Positions 1-6,317 of a stretch of 6,376 nucleotides of DNA are shown here, piece after piece. Numbering within the stretch: position 1 is the first letter of the stretch; each line of letters begins with the position of its first letter. Source of the stretch: Syntrophaceae bacterium (GTDB lineage Bacteria > Desulfobacterota > Syntrophia > Syntrophales > UBA2185); the NCBI GenBank assembly GCA_017885225.1, contig JAFNGM010000190.1, positions 4,169 through 10,544 of the forward strand. Reading direction: 5' to 3'. The position numbers were made by a program, and so were the translations under genes. The notes below the pieces were generated by a model. The model did no database searches, had not been told where the DNA came from, and saw only the letters and a program-made list of their open reading frames with translations.

Positions 1-45
1 GTGCTCGAGGAAATGGCACAATTTATTAAGTCGCTGATTCATTAA
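1..45 (+). CDS. Possible C-terminal tail of a plus-strand gene (partial)
   Basis: Frame 1 is open from the first base and ends at TAA 43-45. It encodes 14 residues, VLEEMAQFIKSLIH, which read like an amphipathic C-terminal helix. If real, this is the end of a gene entering from the left and converging on the YcaO gene, whose stop lies 67 bases further on. The stretch is too short to assign a family, and 14 codons without a stop can easily occur by chance. The bases 46-112 between the two stops show no convincing terminator or other feature. Confidence 0.3.
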   Translation: MLEEMAQFIKSLIH

Positions 46-112
46 GACATATGATTAATCCCAGGTAACGCTGCTATCATTATTAGGATTCAAGGGACCA
101 AGGAGTCGAGGG

Positions 113-1315
113 TTAGAGGGCGGCTTTGAGAACACGGGCTCCGATTCTCGTCTTGTCAAAACAGTATGTCTCAAGCCCGGGAACGATTACGCGCACCGTG
201 GGAATGCCTGTCTCAGGCCTCGTAAGATCCACGGCGATCACCCGATTCAAATCCCTTTCACCCAGCTTTCTTACAATGGTTCTGATATCCAGCAGGATAT
301 CGTCACTGTATGCAGCTTCGAGACCATGAAGCCCTTTCCGGTGATACGCATAAAACCGCGGATCATCTTCATCGCCGCCATGGTCGCTGAGGTATGCCGT
401 CGTTTGCTCGCTTATGCCCTCGATCCCGAATTTCTGAATGAACAAACCCCTCGTAGTCACAATCTCAAGAATCGAACGGACCATGGCCACACGGGGATCG
501 AGATGGGCGCCAAATCCGTCTATCGGCTGCATGGATGGGTGGACCAAATCTCGAGAGAAGGAGGCGACGACGGGAACGCCGATATCCGAAGTGATATCCT
601 TGGCAACAATTTCTATATCTGCATTGAGGAATTTTTCAAAAACATCGATGATAAAACGGTTTCCGGGTTCGTCTTCGATATACAGGGCATCACTGTATTT
701 ACGGGTGTACCGGGCGATGCTCCATGCGTCGCGCTCGATGACTTCGGCAAGACCATGAACGACGGCTTCTTCGAGGGTGTTTCCCGAGGCAAGGCCGTTT
801 GTATTGGTATGCATGAGAAAGACATTGTCCATATCAAAGGGATGGTATACTGCGCAGGCCGGGACAAGGATCTCCTCATGGCGGGCGATATCGTATCCCC
901 TGATCCAGTGGATATCGTGATCATGACTGTAGTCGCTGAATTGCGACAGGATCATCTCTTCAGGATCAAGGACATGGTAACGGCTCTTTAACTGATGGTA
1001 CGTTCCTTTCACCAGCGTATGACCGTATTCGTCCTTAAACTCGGAAGAATAGCGTTCGATGGACTCCATGGTCAAAGAAACCTGGGCCTGAATCGGTGAT
1101 ACGCCCTTGCCGGTATGACTCGTCTTTGAATTGTCCGGTCTGATCCGGTGACAGGTAAAAACCGGAATCCCGATCCTGTCGAGATCCGAAGCCTCCCGGA
1201 CGTCTCTCATCCCGATGAGGTCCCGCATGCTCTCAATAAAATGAAGCGTGGACTCCGGTGTCCTGGAACGGTGGGTTTCCAGTATGTACACTTTGGGACA
1301 TTTTTTGAGAATCAT
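113..1315 (-). CDS. YcaO-domain protein (ATP-dependent amide backbone-activating enzyme family)
   Basis: A 400-residue protein of the YcaO superfamily. Members use ATP to activate a peptide amide, giving azolines (with an E1-like partner) or thioamides (often with TfuA). The ATP/Mg site is recognisable: S80-x3-E84-x2-E87-R88 (SLTMESIER), then N179-TLEE183, E191, E194-R195 in NGLASGNTLEEA...EVIERDA, spaced as in E. coli YcaO. A third element is R280-SILE-IVTTR289, and the C-terminal region has the family's VRVIVPGLE (375-382). The N-terminal part (LDRIGIPVF, 45-53) and GNTLEEA segment resemble the methanogenesis-marker-1/TfuA-linked branch. The proline-rich C-terminus of azoline-forming members is absent; it ends ARVLKAAL. 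The start has AAGG 6 bases upstream of ATG. No TfuA, E1-like partner or precursor peptide is visible on either side, so substrate and product are unknown. It is separated from the mutase operon by a repeat element, so a shared function is not implied. Predicted cytoplasmic. Confidence 0.9.
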   Translation of the reverse strand: MILKKCPKVYILETHRSRTPESTLHFIESMRDLIGMRDVREASDLDRIGIPVFTCHRIRPDNSKTSHTGKGVSPIQAQVSLTMESIERYSSEFKDEYGHTLVKGTYHQLKSRYHVLDPEEMILSQFSDYSHDHDIHWIRGYDIARHEEILVPACAVYHPFDMDNVFLMHTNTNGLASGNTLEEAVVHGLAEVIERDAWSIARYTRKYSDALYIEDEPGNRFIIDVFEKFLNADIEIVAKDITSDIGVPVVASFSRDLVHPSMQPIDGFGAHLDPRVAMVRSILEIVTTRGLFIQKFGIEGISEQTTAYLSDHGGDEDDPRFYAYHRKGLHGLEAAYSDDILLDIRTIVRKLGERDLNRVIAVDLTRPETGIPTVRVIVPGLETYCFDKTRIGARVLKAAL

Positions 1316-1400
1316 GCCGGCCTTTTAATACTTCTTGAGTATGCTTTGCGGTATTGGGAAACGAGATGAGACTTTTGAAAAACTGCATAAAACCAGACTT

Positions 1401-1430
1401 CTTGTCATTCATGCGAAAGCAGGCATCAAG
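1401..1430. repeat. Degenerate REP-like palindrome, partner of the 1468-1497 unit
   Basis: It starts with the repeat's usual GTCATTC and keeps a central GCGAAAGC, but the CCCGC/GCGGG arms have decayed (cat-gcgaaagc-aggcatc). It is inverted relative to the intact unit at 1468-1497 and matches it at about 22 of 30 positions. The decay suggests an old insertion, or a relaxed left half after insertion. Confidence 0.55.
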
Positions 1431-1472
1431 TATTTGTTCATGGTTCCCAGTTTTCACGGGGACGACGCCTGG

Positions 1473-1492
1473 ATTCCCGCCTACGCGGGAAT
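1473..1492. repeat. dRS3-like palindrome (ATTCCC-N8-GGGAAT)
   Basis: A perfect hairpin with 8-base arms ATTCCCGC and GCGGGAAT around a CTAC loop. It fits the ATTCCC-N8-GGGAAT pattern known for Neisseria dRS3 repeats and seen in similar form between genes of many Proteobacteria. Translated on the minus strand it gives the familiar spurious peptide HSRVGGNP, a good marker of this repeat class. It is the intact inner palindrome of the larger 1367-1522 element. Confidence 0.75.
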
Positions 1493-1562
1493 GACAGGAG
1501 TGGCCGTTTTTCAAAGGTCTCACAGGGATTTTGTGATATGAGGGAGTCCTGGCATCAGACTT

Positions 1563-2528
1563 CTATATGCATCCCTGAAGATATTTTTCTGCAACCTCTT
1601 CGGCGAGGGAGCAGGGGTCAGATTCCTTGCTCAGCAACCTTTCCACCATACGGTCGAGTTCGCCCGTGCTGACGAGCACCCTCAGCACCGGTTCAAGAAT
1701 ACTGGAGCGGAGCGCCTCGTTCAGCTCATGTATTGTTTTGCGGCGCAGGCGGTCTCCAATGAGGTTGCTTTTTACAAGATATTCATAATGTTCCAGGATT
1801 GTGGCAGAAAGTCTTCCGACATCTTTTTCGAAGTCGTCCGGTTTGAAGGAACTCCCCACGGTAATGACCGGCGGACGCCAGCCTCCGGGAGCAATGCGAG
1901 ACATATCCAGCATGGCCATCAGTTCCCGCTGCAGCTTTGACGCTCCATCGCGGTCCGCTTTATTGATGACAAATATATCTGCAATTTCCATTATGCCGGC
2001 TTTGATGGCCTGGATTTCATCTCCCATGCCCGGCACAAGGATAACAAGAACCGTATGGGCATAGTGGATTATCTCCACTTCCTGCTGACCTGTTCCCACG
2101 GTCTCCACTAAGACCATATCTTTTCCCATGGCGTCCATGACATGGATTGCATCGCCAACGGCTTTCGAGAGGCCGCCGAGGGAACCACGCGTCGCGAGAC
2201 TGCGGATAAAAACGCCCGGATCTTCTGCATGCCGCTGCATGCGGATCCTGTCGCCGAGCGTTGCCCCTCCCGTAAAGGGGCTCGTAGGATCAACGGCAAG
2301 AACACCGACAGTTTTTTCCTTTTTGCGGCTTGCCTCAATAAGACCATCAACAAGGGTGCTTTTCCCCACTCCCGGAGAACCGGTAATACCCACCACCTGT
2401 GCCTTCCCCGTAAGCGAGAAAATGCTCTTGATGGTTACCTTTGCCGCCGGAATGCTATCCTCTATGTCCCTGATAAGGCGGGAGGCAGCCCGAACATCTC
2501 CCGCCTTAATCTTCTTATCTATCCCCAT
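1563..2528 (-). CDS. meaB: MeaB/ArgK-family P-loop GTPase, chaperone of the B12-dependent acyl-CoA mutase (MeaI-like)
   Basis: A 321-residue G3E-class GTPase. Family members gate delivery of adenosylcobalamin to the mutase, release of damaged cofactor, and protection from inactivation; they act in the cytoplasm in complex with the mutase. Visible motifs in order: P-loop GSPGVGKS (50-57), the family segment DPTSPFTGGATLGDRIRM (80-97), ETVGTGQ (142-148) as the Walker B/switch region, and NKAD (189-192) for guanine specificity. The C-terminal 70 residues form the helical dimerisation arm of the family. Length is typical. Its ATG shares one base with the TAA of the upstream B12-binding subunit gene (TAATG), and no strong Shine-Dalgarno is present, so translation is probably coupled. 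Because the adjacent mutase carries isobutyryl-CoA mutase residues, this is better viewed as a MeaI-type partner than as a strict methylmalonyl-CoA mutase MeaB. That last point is inference. Confidence 0.95.
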   Translation of the reverse strand: MGIDKKIKAGDVRAASRLIRDIEDSIPAAKVTIKSIFSLTGKAQVVGITGSPGVGKSTLVDGLIEASRKKEKTVGVLAVDPTSPFTGGATLGDRIRMQRHAEDPGVFIRSLATRGSLGGLSKAVGDAIHVMDAMGKDMVLVETVGTGQQEVEIIHYAHTVLVILVPGMGDEIQAIKAGIMEIADIFVINKADRDGASKLQRELMAMLDMSRIAPGGWRPPVITVGSSFKPDDFEKDVGRLSATILEHYEYLVKSNLIGDRLRRKTIHELNEALRSSILEPVLRVLVSTGELDRMVERLLSKESDPCSLAEEVAEKYLQGCI

Positions 2529-2944
2529 TATATCTTTTCCACCGGTCTCACATTCTTATTAATCCACTCTACGATCGAACCAAGGGTTGTACCGGGTACA
2601 AAAATGGCCTTGATGCCCGCATCATAGAGCTTTTGAAAATCCTGCTCAGGGATGATCCCTCCGCCGATGACGGTGATATCATCTGCGCCTTTTTCTTGCA
2701 ACAATTTTACAACCTGGGGAAATAAATACCGGTGAGCCCCCGAGAGACAGCTTAAACCCACCACATCCACATCCTCCTGAATCGCCGAGGCGGCGATCTG
2801 CGCCGGTGTTTGATGGCATCCCGTATAAATAACTTCATACCCTGCATCACGGAAACACCTGGCCAGCACCCTGGCTCCCCTATCATGACCATCAAGACCC
2901 GGCTTTGCCACCATTACGCGAAGTTTTCTCTCTGTCATACCCAT
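2528..2944 (-). CDS. icmB: Acyl-CoA mutase small subunit, B12-binding domain (IcmB/McmB type)
   Basis: A 138-residue stand-alone cobalamin-binding subunit that supplies the lower axial histidine and Rossmann-like B12 fold to the mutase. The base-off/His-on motif D18-x-H20-x2-G23 is seen in [14 protein letters not shown]. The further fingerprint elements S65-x-L67 (GLSCLSGAH) and the glycine-rich loop GGGIIPEQD (94-102) are both present. In true methylmalonyl-CoA mutases of human or Propionibacterium type this domain is fused to the catalytic chain. A separate chain of this size is found in isobutyryl-CoA mutase and in split archaeal or bacterial mutases. The gene begins 21 bases after the large-subunit stop and overlaps the GTPase start by one base. 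The start is ambiguous: AGGAGG lies only 3 bases before the ATG at 2944 but 9 bases before the ATG at 2938. The latter (MTERKLRV...) may be the true start, giving 136 residues. Confidence 0.95.
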   Translation of the reverse strand: MGMTERKLRVMVAKPGLDGHDRGARVLARCFRDAGYEVIYTGCHQTPAQIAASAIQEDVDVVGLSCLSGAHRYLFPQVVKLLQEKGADDITVIGGGIIPEQDFQKLYDAGIKAIFVPGTTLGSIVEWINKNVRPVEKI

Positions 2945-2965
2945 ATTCCTCCTGCACCTAATCTC

Positions 2966-4648
2966 TCAATAGAGTCCTGGATCACGGTATTCACCGTATA
3001 CTTCACGATAGACATCACATATTTCCTGAATGCTGGCCAGATTCTTCACGGCCTCAATACAGTAAGGCATCACGTTTTCATTCTTCTTGCACGCATTCTT
3101 GATATCGTCGAGATTCTTCTTCAGCGCCTTATTGTCGCGTTTCCTGCGCGCTGCGTTCAAACGCGCGATCTGATCCTCCTCAACCTTATCATCAATTTCC
3201 AAAAGAGGAATGGGTATTGCCTCGTCTGTCGTATACTTGTTGACGCCGATCATAATCTTCTCACAGGAATCGATCTGCCGCTGGAACTTGTAGGCCGCGT
3301 CGGATATCTCAAGCTGGGGGAATCCCTTTTCGATCGCCGCAACCATGCCGCCCATCTCGTCAATCTTGTTGATGTAGTCCCATGCCTGCTCTTCCATTTC
3401 ATTGGTCAGGGCTTCCACGAAGTACGAACCGGCAAGCGGATCGACCGTACTGGCCACGCCGGTCTCCTCCGCGATGATCTGCTGGGTACGAAGAGCAATT
3501 TGCACCGCTGAATCCGACGGCAGGCACATGACCTCGTCGAGGGAATTGGTATGCAGCGACTGGGTACCGCCGAGGACCGCCGCAAGGGCCTCCGTAGCCG
3601 TACGCACCACGTTATTGTACGGCTGCTGAGCCGTGAGGGAACAGCCCGCCGTCTGGGTGTGGAAACGCATCCACCATGACCTCGGATCTTTCGCATCATA
3701 CCGGTCGCGCATGACCTTTGCCCATATCCTCCGGGCAGCCCGCATCTTGCAGATCTCTTCGAAGAAATCTATATGGGAGTTGAAGAAGAACGAGAGCCGC
3801 GGAGCGAATTCATCGACATGCAAACCCTTGCGGTTGATGACATCTTCCACGTATTCCATACCGTCGCGGAGGGTGAACGCGAGCTCCTGCACCGCCGTTG
3901 AGCCCGCCTCCCTGATATGGTAGCCGCTGATCGAGATGGTGTTCCACCGGGGCACATATTTCGTCCCGAACTCAACGGTGTCGCTGATGAGCTTGACCGA
4001 CGCTTCCGGCGGACACATGAACGTCTTCTGCGCGATAAATTCCTTCAGCATGTCATTCTGGATCGTACCGCCGATCTTGGTGAGCGGTACACCCTTTATC
4101 TCCGCCGCCGCGCAGTACATGGCCCAGAGTATCGTCGCGGGCGGATTGATCGTCATGGACGTGGTGACCTGATCCAGCGGAATTCCATCAACCAGTTTCA
4201 GGAAATCCTCCAGGGTATCTATGGCAACGCCGCACTTCCCGCACTCGCCGCGGGCCTTGGGAGAGTCCGAGTCATACCCCATAAGCGTCGGAAAATCGAA
4301 GGCCGTGCTGAGGCCTGTCTGGCCTTCTTTAAGAAGCATATGCCATCGCTTGTTCGTATCCTCAGCGCTCCCCATGCCGGAGAACATTCTGAACGTCCAA
4401 TACCGTCCGCGATACCCGGTTACCTGATTGCCCCGCAAAAAAGGAAACTGACCCGGGTAACCGATGTCTCTTACGAAGTCCATATCCTTTATATCCTCAG
4501 GAGTATAAAGCCTCTTGATCTCAAGGTCCGAAACCGTCGACCAGCGCTCCTTCTGGTCCGCAGTTTTGCTGACCACTTTCCGTACTTCATCCTCCCACTT
4601 CTTCCTGAGTTCACCGGACTGACTCAGTACCTCTTTTGCAAAATACAT
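2966..4648 (-). CDS. icmA: B12-dependent acyl-CoA mutase large subunit; isobutyryl-CoA mutase-like (IcmA) member of the methylmalonyl-CoA mutase family
   Basis: A 560-residue catalytic TIM-barrel subunit of the methylmalonyl-CoA mutase family, lacking the fused B12 domain. It performs a radical 1,2-shift of the CoA-thioester group using adenosylcobalamin. Clear family blocks: YPGQFPFLRG (64-73), GLSTAFDFPTLMGYDSD (112-128), GGTIQNDMLKEF (193-204), SISGYHIREAG (239-249), FAPRLSFFF (281-289), TQTAGCSLTAQQPYNNVVRT (331-350) and GGTQSLHTNSLDE (360-372). Numbering happens to run with the Propionibacterium enzyme here: T85, R87, S114, Q197, Y243 and H244 are all kept. The two substrate-carboxylate ligands are not: Tyr89 is Phe89 (RMFSG) and Arg207 is Gln207 (FIAQK). 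Phe/Gln is the reported isobutyryl-CoA mutase pair, so the likely reaction is isobutyryl-CoA to n-butyryl-CoA and back. The Asp that marks 2-hydroxyisobutyryl-CoA mutase is Ala116 here. GAGGAGG sits 6 bases before the ATG. First gene of the operon with the small subunit and GTPase. The family is certain; substrate was assigned from residues only. Confidence 0.95.
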   Translation of the reverse strand: MYFAKEVLSQSGELRKKWEDEVRKVVSKTADQKERWSTVSDLEIKRLYTPEDIKDMDFVRDIGYPGQFPFLRGNQVTGYRGRYWTFRMFSGMGSAEDTNKRWHMLLKEGQTGLSTAFDFPTLMGYDSDSPKARGECGKCGVAIDTLEDFLKLVDGIPLDQVTTSMTINPPATILWAMYCAAAEIKGVPLTKIGGTIQNDMLKEFIAQKTFMCPPEASVKLISDTVEFGTKYVPRWNTISISGYHIREAGSTAVQELAFTLRDGMEYVEDVINRKGLHVDEFAPRLSFFFNSHIDFFEEICKMRAARRIWAKVMRDRYDAKDPRSWWMRFHTQTAGCSLTAQQPYNNVVRTATEALAAVLGGTQSLHTNSLDEVMCLPSDSAVQIALRTQQIIAEETGVASTVDPLAGSYFVEALTNEMEEQAWDYINKIDEMGGMVAAIEKGFPQLEISDAAYKFQRQIDSCEKIMIGVNKYTTDEAIPIPLLEIDDKVEEDQIARLNAARRKRDNKALKKNLDDIKNACKKNENVMPYCIEAVKNLASIQEICDVYREVYGEYRDPGLY

Positions 4649-4707
4649 AGTACCCCTCCTCTACAATAATAGACAATTACCCTACGTTATGGTATGTACA
4701 CCTATGG

Positions 4708-4737
4708 TTGTCACCTAAAGAACCTCTCCTTTATCAT
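4708..4737 (+). promoter_or_regulatory. Candidate sigma70-type promoter for the 99-aa gene
   Basis: TTGTCA at 4708-4713 and TATCAT at 4732-4737, each 5 of 6 to consensus, are separated by 18 bases. Transcription would begin near 4744, leaving a leader of about 33 bases before the ATG at 4777. On the other strand the overlapping GTGACA (4715-4710) with a poor CATAAC (4691-4686) could serve the mutase operon, but that match is weak. Assigned by inspection only. Confidence 0.4.
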
Positions 4738-4776
4738 GGGAGAGAGAATCACCAGTACCACAACGGAGGTTACACG

Positions 4777-5076
4777 ATGGAAATCAAAATGCCCGTTAAA
4801 TTTCATGGAAACTATATCGTCACCATCCGCCTGGGAGATTGGGTATCCCGTGAACGGTGCCAAAAACTCATCATCAGAGAAATAACACCAACAGAAAAAG
4901 AGCAGTACTACAAAAACATGGATGAAAAAGATATTCCCTCTCACCAGGTCAACTTTTTCTATTCCGGCTGCCGCCGCAGCATCGAGGGCGCACTCACCGT
5001 AAACGAGGAGAACATGCTCGTGTTCAAATCCGAAGGGAAAGACTACGAGTTCAAGCCCTTCATACCCGGAGAATAA
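4777..5076 (+). CDS. Hypothetical protein, 99 aa
   Basis: I do not recognise this family. The start is chosen at 4777 because a strong GGAGG (4765-4769) lies 7 bases before that ATG. An in-frame upstream ATG at 4708 would add 23 residues but has no ribosome-binding site and overlaps the candidate promoter. The product is small, charged and soluble-looking, with alternating hydrophobic stretches that suggest beta strands (for example NYIVTIRLGDW 12-22 and HQVNFFYSG 56-64). It has two cysteines (C28, C65), no signal peptide, no membrane segment and no known metal or nucleotide motif. It is the only complete plus-strand gene in the window, divergent from the mutase operon and converging on the acyl-CoA dehydrogenase, whose stop is 44 bases away. 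A 129-codon frame on the opposite strand covers the same bases but reads as low-complexity antisense without a ribosome-binding site. The gene is likely real; its function is unknown. Confidence 0.72.
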   Translation: MEIKMPVKFHGNYIVTIRLGDWVSRERCQKLIIREITPTEKEQYYKNMDEKDIPSHQVNFFYSGCRRSIEGALTVNEENMLVFKSEGKDYEFKPFIPGE

Positions 5077-5120
5077 ACGAACGGTACCCTCTCTCCGCAA
5101 GAGCGCAGCTATTCTATTCT

Positions 5121-6269
5121 TTATCGCATGCCAAGGAGTTTCCTTGCGATAACAACCCTCTGGATTTCGTTCGTGCCTTCGTAGATCTGGCAGATTTTTG
5201 CATCCCGCATGTGCCTCTCGGCGGGGTATTCCTTAATGTACCCATAGCCGCCGAATATCTGCACCCCTTCGATGGCCGCCCTCATGGCAACATCCGACGC
5301 ATAGCACTTGGCCATGGCCGATTCTTTCTCATAATCAAGGTGATTATCTTCCATCCAGGCGGCACGCAGGAGCATCAATTCCGCTGCATCGAGTTCTATC
5401 GCCATATCGGCAAGCTTGAACTGGATAGCCTGGAACGTTGAAATCGGCTTACCGAACTGGATTCTCTCTTTGGAATACGCCATGGCATCTTCCAGGGCCG
5501 CCCGACCGATACCGCAGGCCTGGGAACCTATGCCGATTCTCCCCGCGTCGAGCCCCATCATCATCTGCTTGAAACCCTGCCCCGGCTTACCCAGGAGGTT
5601 TTCCGCAGGTATCTCAGCATCCTCAAATACGAGTTCAGCCGTTCCGGACGCGAGGATTCCCATTTTTTCCTCAATCTTTCCTACCTTAAAGCCCGGCGTG
5701 TTTTTCATGTCGACAATGAGATTGATTACCCCCTTGTATCCTAATGCAGGATCGGTTGTCGCAGCCAAAACACAGTAATGGGCGACATTGCCGTTTGTGA
5801 TAAACAGCTTGGTTCCGTTCACGATATATTTGTCACCCTTCAATACGGCCCGGCATTTCAACGCGGCTGCGTCCGAACCGGCGCTGGGTTCCGTCAGCGC
5901 GTAGCAGCCTTCCACCTGCCCGCTGGCCACAGGCGTCAGGTATTTCTTTTTCTGTTCTTCCGTACCGAACGTTAATACCGGATGACCATAAAGAGAATTG
6001 TTGACCGATACGATGACGCCACAGCTCGCGCAGGCTTTTGAAATTTCGATCAAGCAGAGAACATACGTCACATGATCCATACCCGCTCCACCGTATTCCT
6101 GAGGTACGGCAATGCCCATGATGCCCATCTCTCCCAGTTTGCGGCAGATTTCTTCCGGATGCCTGTGGGTTTTGTCAAGGTCTGCCGCGACCGGTTTGAT
6201 CTCCTGTTCGGCAAACTTCTTGACCATATCTCTCACATCTCTTTGATCTTCTGTTAATCCGAAATTCAT
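5121..6269 (-). CDS. Acyl-CoA dehydrogenase, short-chain (butyryl-CoA dehydrogenase-like)
   Basis: A 382-residue FAD flavoprotein, the usual length for the family, that introduces an alpha-beta double bond into an acyl-CoA and passes electrons to ETF. Domains in order: N-terminal helical domain (about 1-120), beta domain with signature YALTEPSAGSD (123-133) and FITNG (156-160), and C-terminal helical domain with RIQFGKPISTFQAIQFKLADM (269-289) and IFGGYGYIKEYPAERHMRDA (338-357). The catalytic base is E364 in QIYEGTNEIQR, the position used by short/medium-chain, 2-methylbutyryl- and glutaryl-CoA dehydrogenases but not by isovaleryl-CoA dehydrogenase. MGILASGTAELVFEDAEIP (203-221) is the usual substrate-side loop. 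AAGGGGG lies 9 bases before the ATG. It is transcribed in the same direction as the mutase operon but separated from it by the oppositely oriented small gene, so it is a separate transcript. With an isobutyryl-CoA mutase nearby, butyryl-CoA is the most natural substrate; this is inferred from context, and related acyl-CoAs remain possible. Confidence 0.95.
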   Translation of the reverse strand: MNFGLTEDQRDVRDMVKKFAEQEIKPVAADLDKTHRHPEEICRKLGEMGIMGIAVPQEYGGAGMDHVTYVLCLIEISKACASCGVIVSVNNSLYGHPVLTFGTEEQKKKYLTPVASGQVEGCYALTEPSAGSDAAALKCRAVLKGDKYIVNGTKLFITNGNVAHYCVLAATTDPALGYKGVINLIVDMKNTPGFKVGKIEEKMGILASGTAELVFEDAEIPAENLLGKPGQGFKQMMMGLDAGRIGIGSQACGIGRAALEDAMAYSKERIQFGKPISTFQAIQFKLADMAIELDAAELMLLRAAWMEDNHLDYEKESAMAKCYASDVAMRAAIEGVQIFGGYGYIKEYPAERHMRDAKICQIYEGTNEIQRVVIARKLLGMR

Positions 6270-6317
6270 GGCTTCTAACCCCCTTGCAATTATTAATACG
6301 AATATAAAATCTCACTT

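Larger units (their letters stand above)
1367..1522. repeat. 156-bp MITE/REPIN-like element with terminal inverted repeats
   Basis: The ends are inverted repeats: tgagacttttgaaaaactg at 1367-1385 and, on the complement, tgagacctttgaaaaacgg at 1522-1504 (17 of 19 identical). Inside lie two REP-like palindromic units in inverted orientation, 1401-1430 and 1468-1497, about 22 of 30 positions identical when one is reverse-complemented. The right unit is well preserved, the left one degenerate. The nested symmetry would let the whole element fold into one long hairpin. There is no credible reading frame inside and no clear target-site duplication. It fills most of the 247-base gap between the YcaO and meaB-family genes and could act as a bidirectional attenuator of read-through. 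Proposed to be a non-autonomous mobile repeat; the responsible transposase is not in the window. Confidence 0.7.

Noticed and set aside
326..991. Plus-strand open frame of 221 codons
   Set aside because: Antisense shadow of the YcaO gene, whose motifs fix the true frame.
1328..1342. ATACT...AGTAT mini-hairpin just upstream of the YcaO ribosome-binding site
   Set aside because: Only 5 A/T-rich base pairs; too weak to call a regulatory structure.
1401..1497. Short CRISPR-like repeat pair
   Set aside because: The two units are inverted, not direct, and palindromic with no regular spacers; they belong to the MITE/REPIN-like element.
1233..1523. Minus-strand 96-codon frame containing HSRVGGNP
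   Set aside because: This is the well-known spurious translation of dRS3/REP-like palindromes; it spans the repeat element and overlaps the YcaO start.
2810..3511. Plus-strand open frame of 233 codons
   Set aside because: Antisense to the B12-subunit and mutase genes and crosses their intergenic gap; product shows no family features.
3917..4669. Plus-strand open frame of 250 codons
   Set aside because: It lies wholly antisense to the mutase large-subunit gene, whose protein is conserved throughout; no ribosome-binding site or recognisable domain.
4711..5100. Minus-strand open frame of 129 codons opposite the 99-aa gene
   Set aside because: No Shine-Dalgarno, contains hydrophobic and alanine runs typical of antisense reading, while the plus-strand frame has a clear GGAGG and promoter.
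5077..5120. Bidirectional terminator between the convergent 99-aa gene and the acyl-CoA dehydrogenase
   Set aside because: Only a 4-bp CTCT/AGAG stem is visible and no T-tract follows it directly; not supported.
6280..6316. A/T-rich -10-like hexamers (TATATT, TATTAAT) before the acyl-CoA dehydrogenase
   Set aside because: No matching -35 at proper distance; A/T richness alone is not enough to call a promoter.
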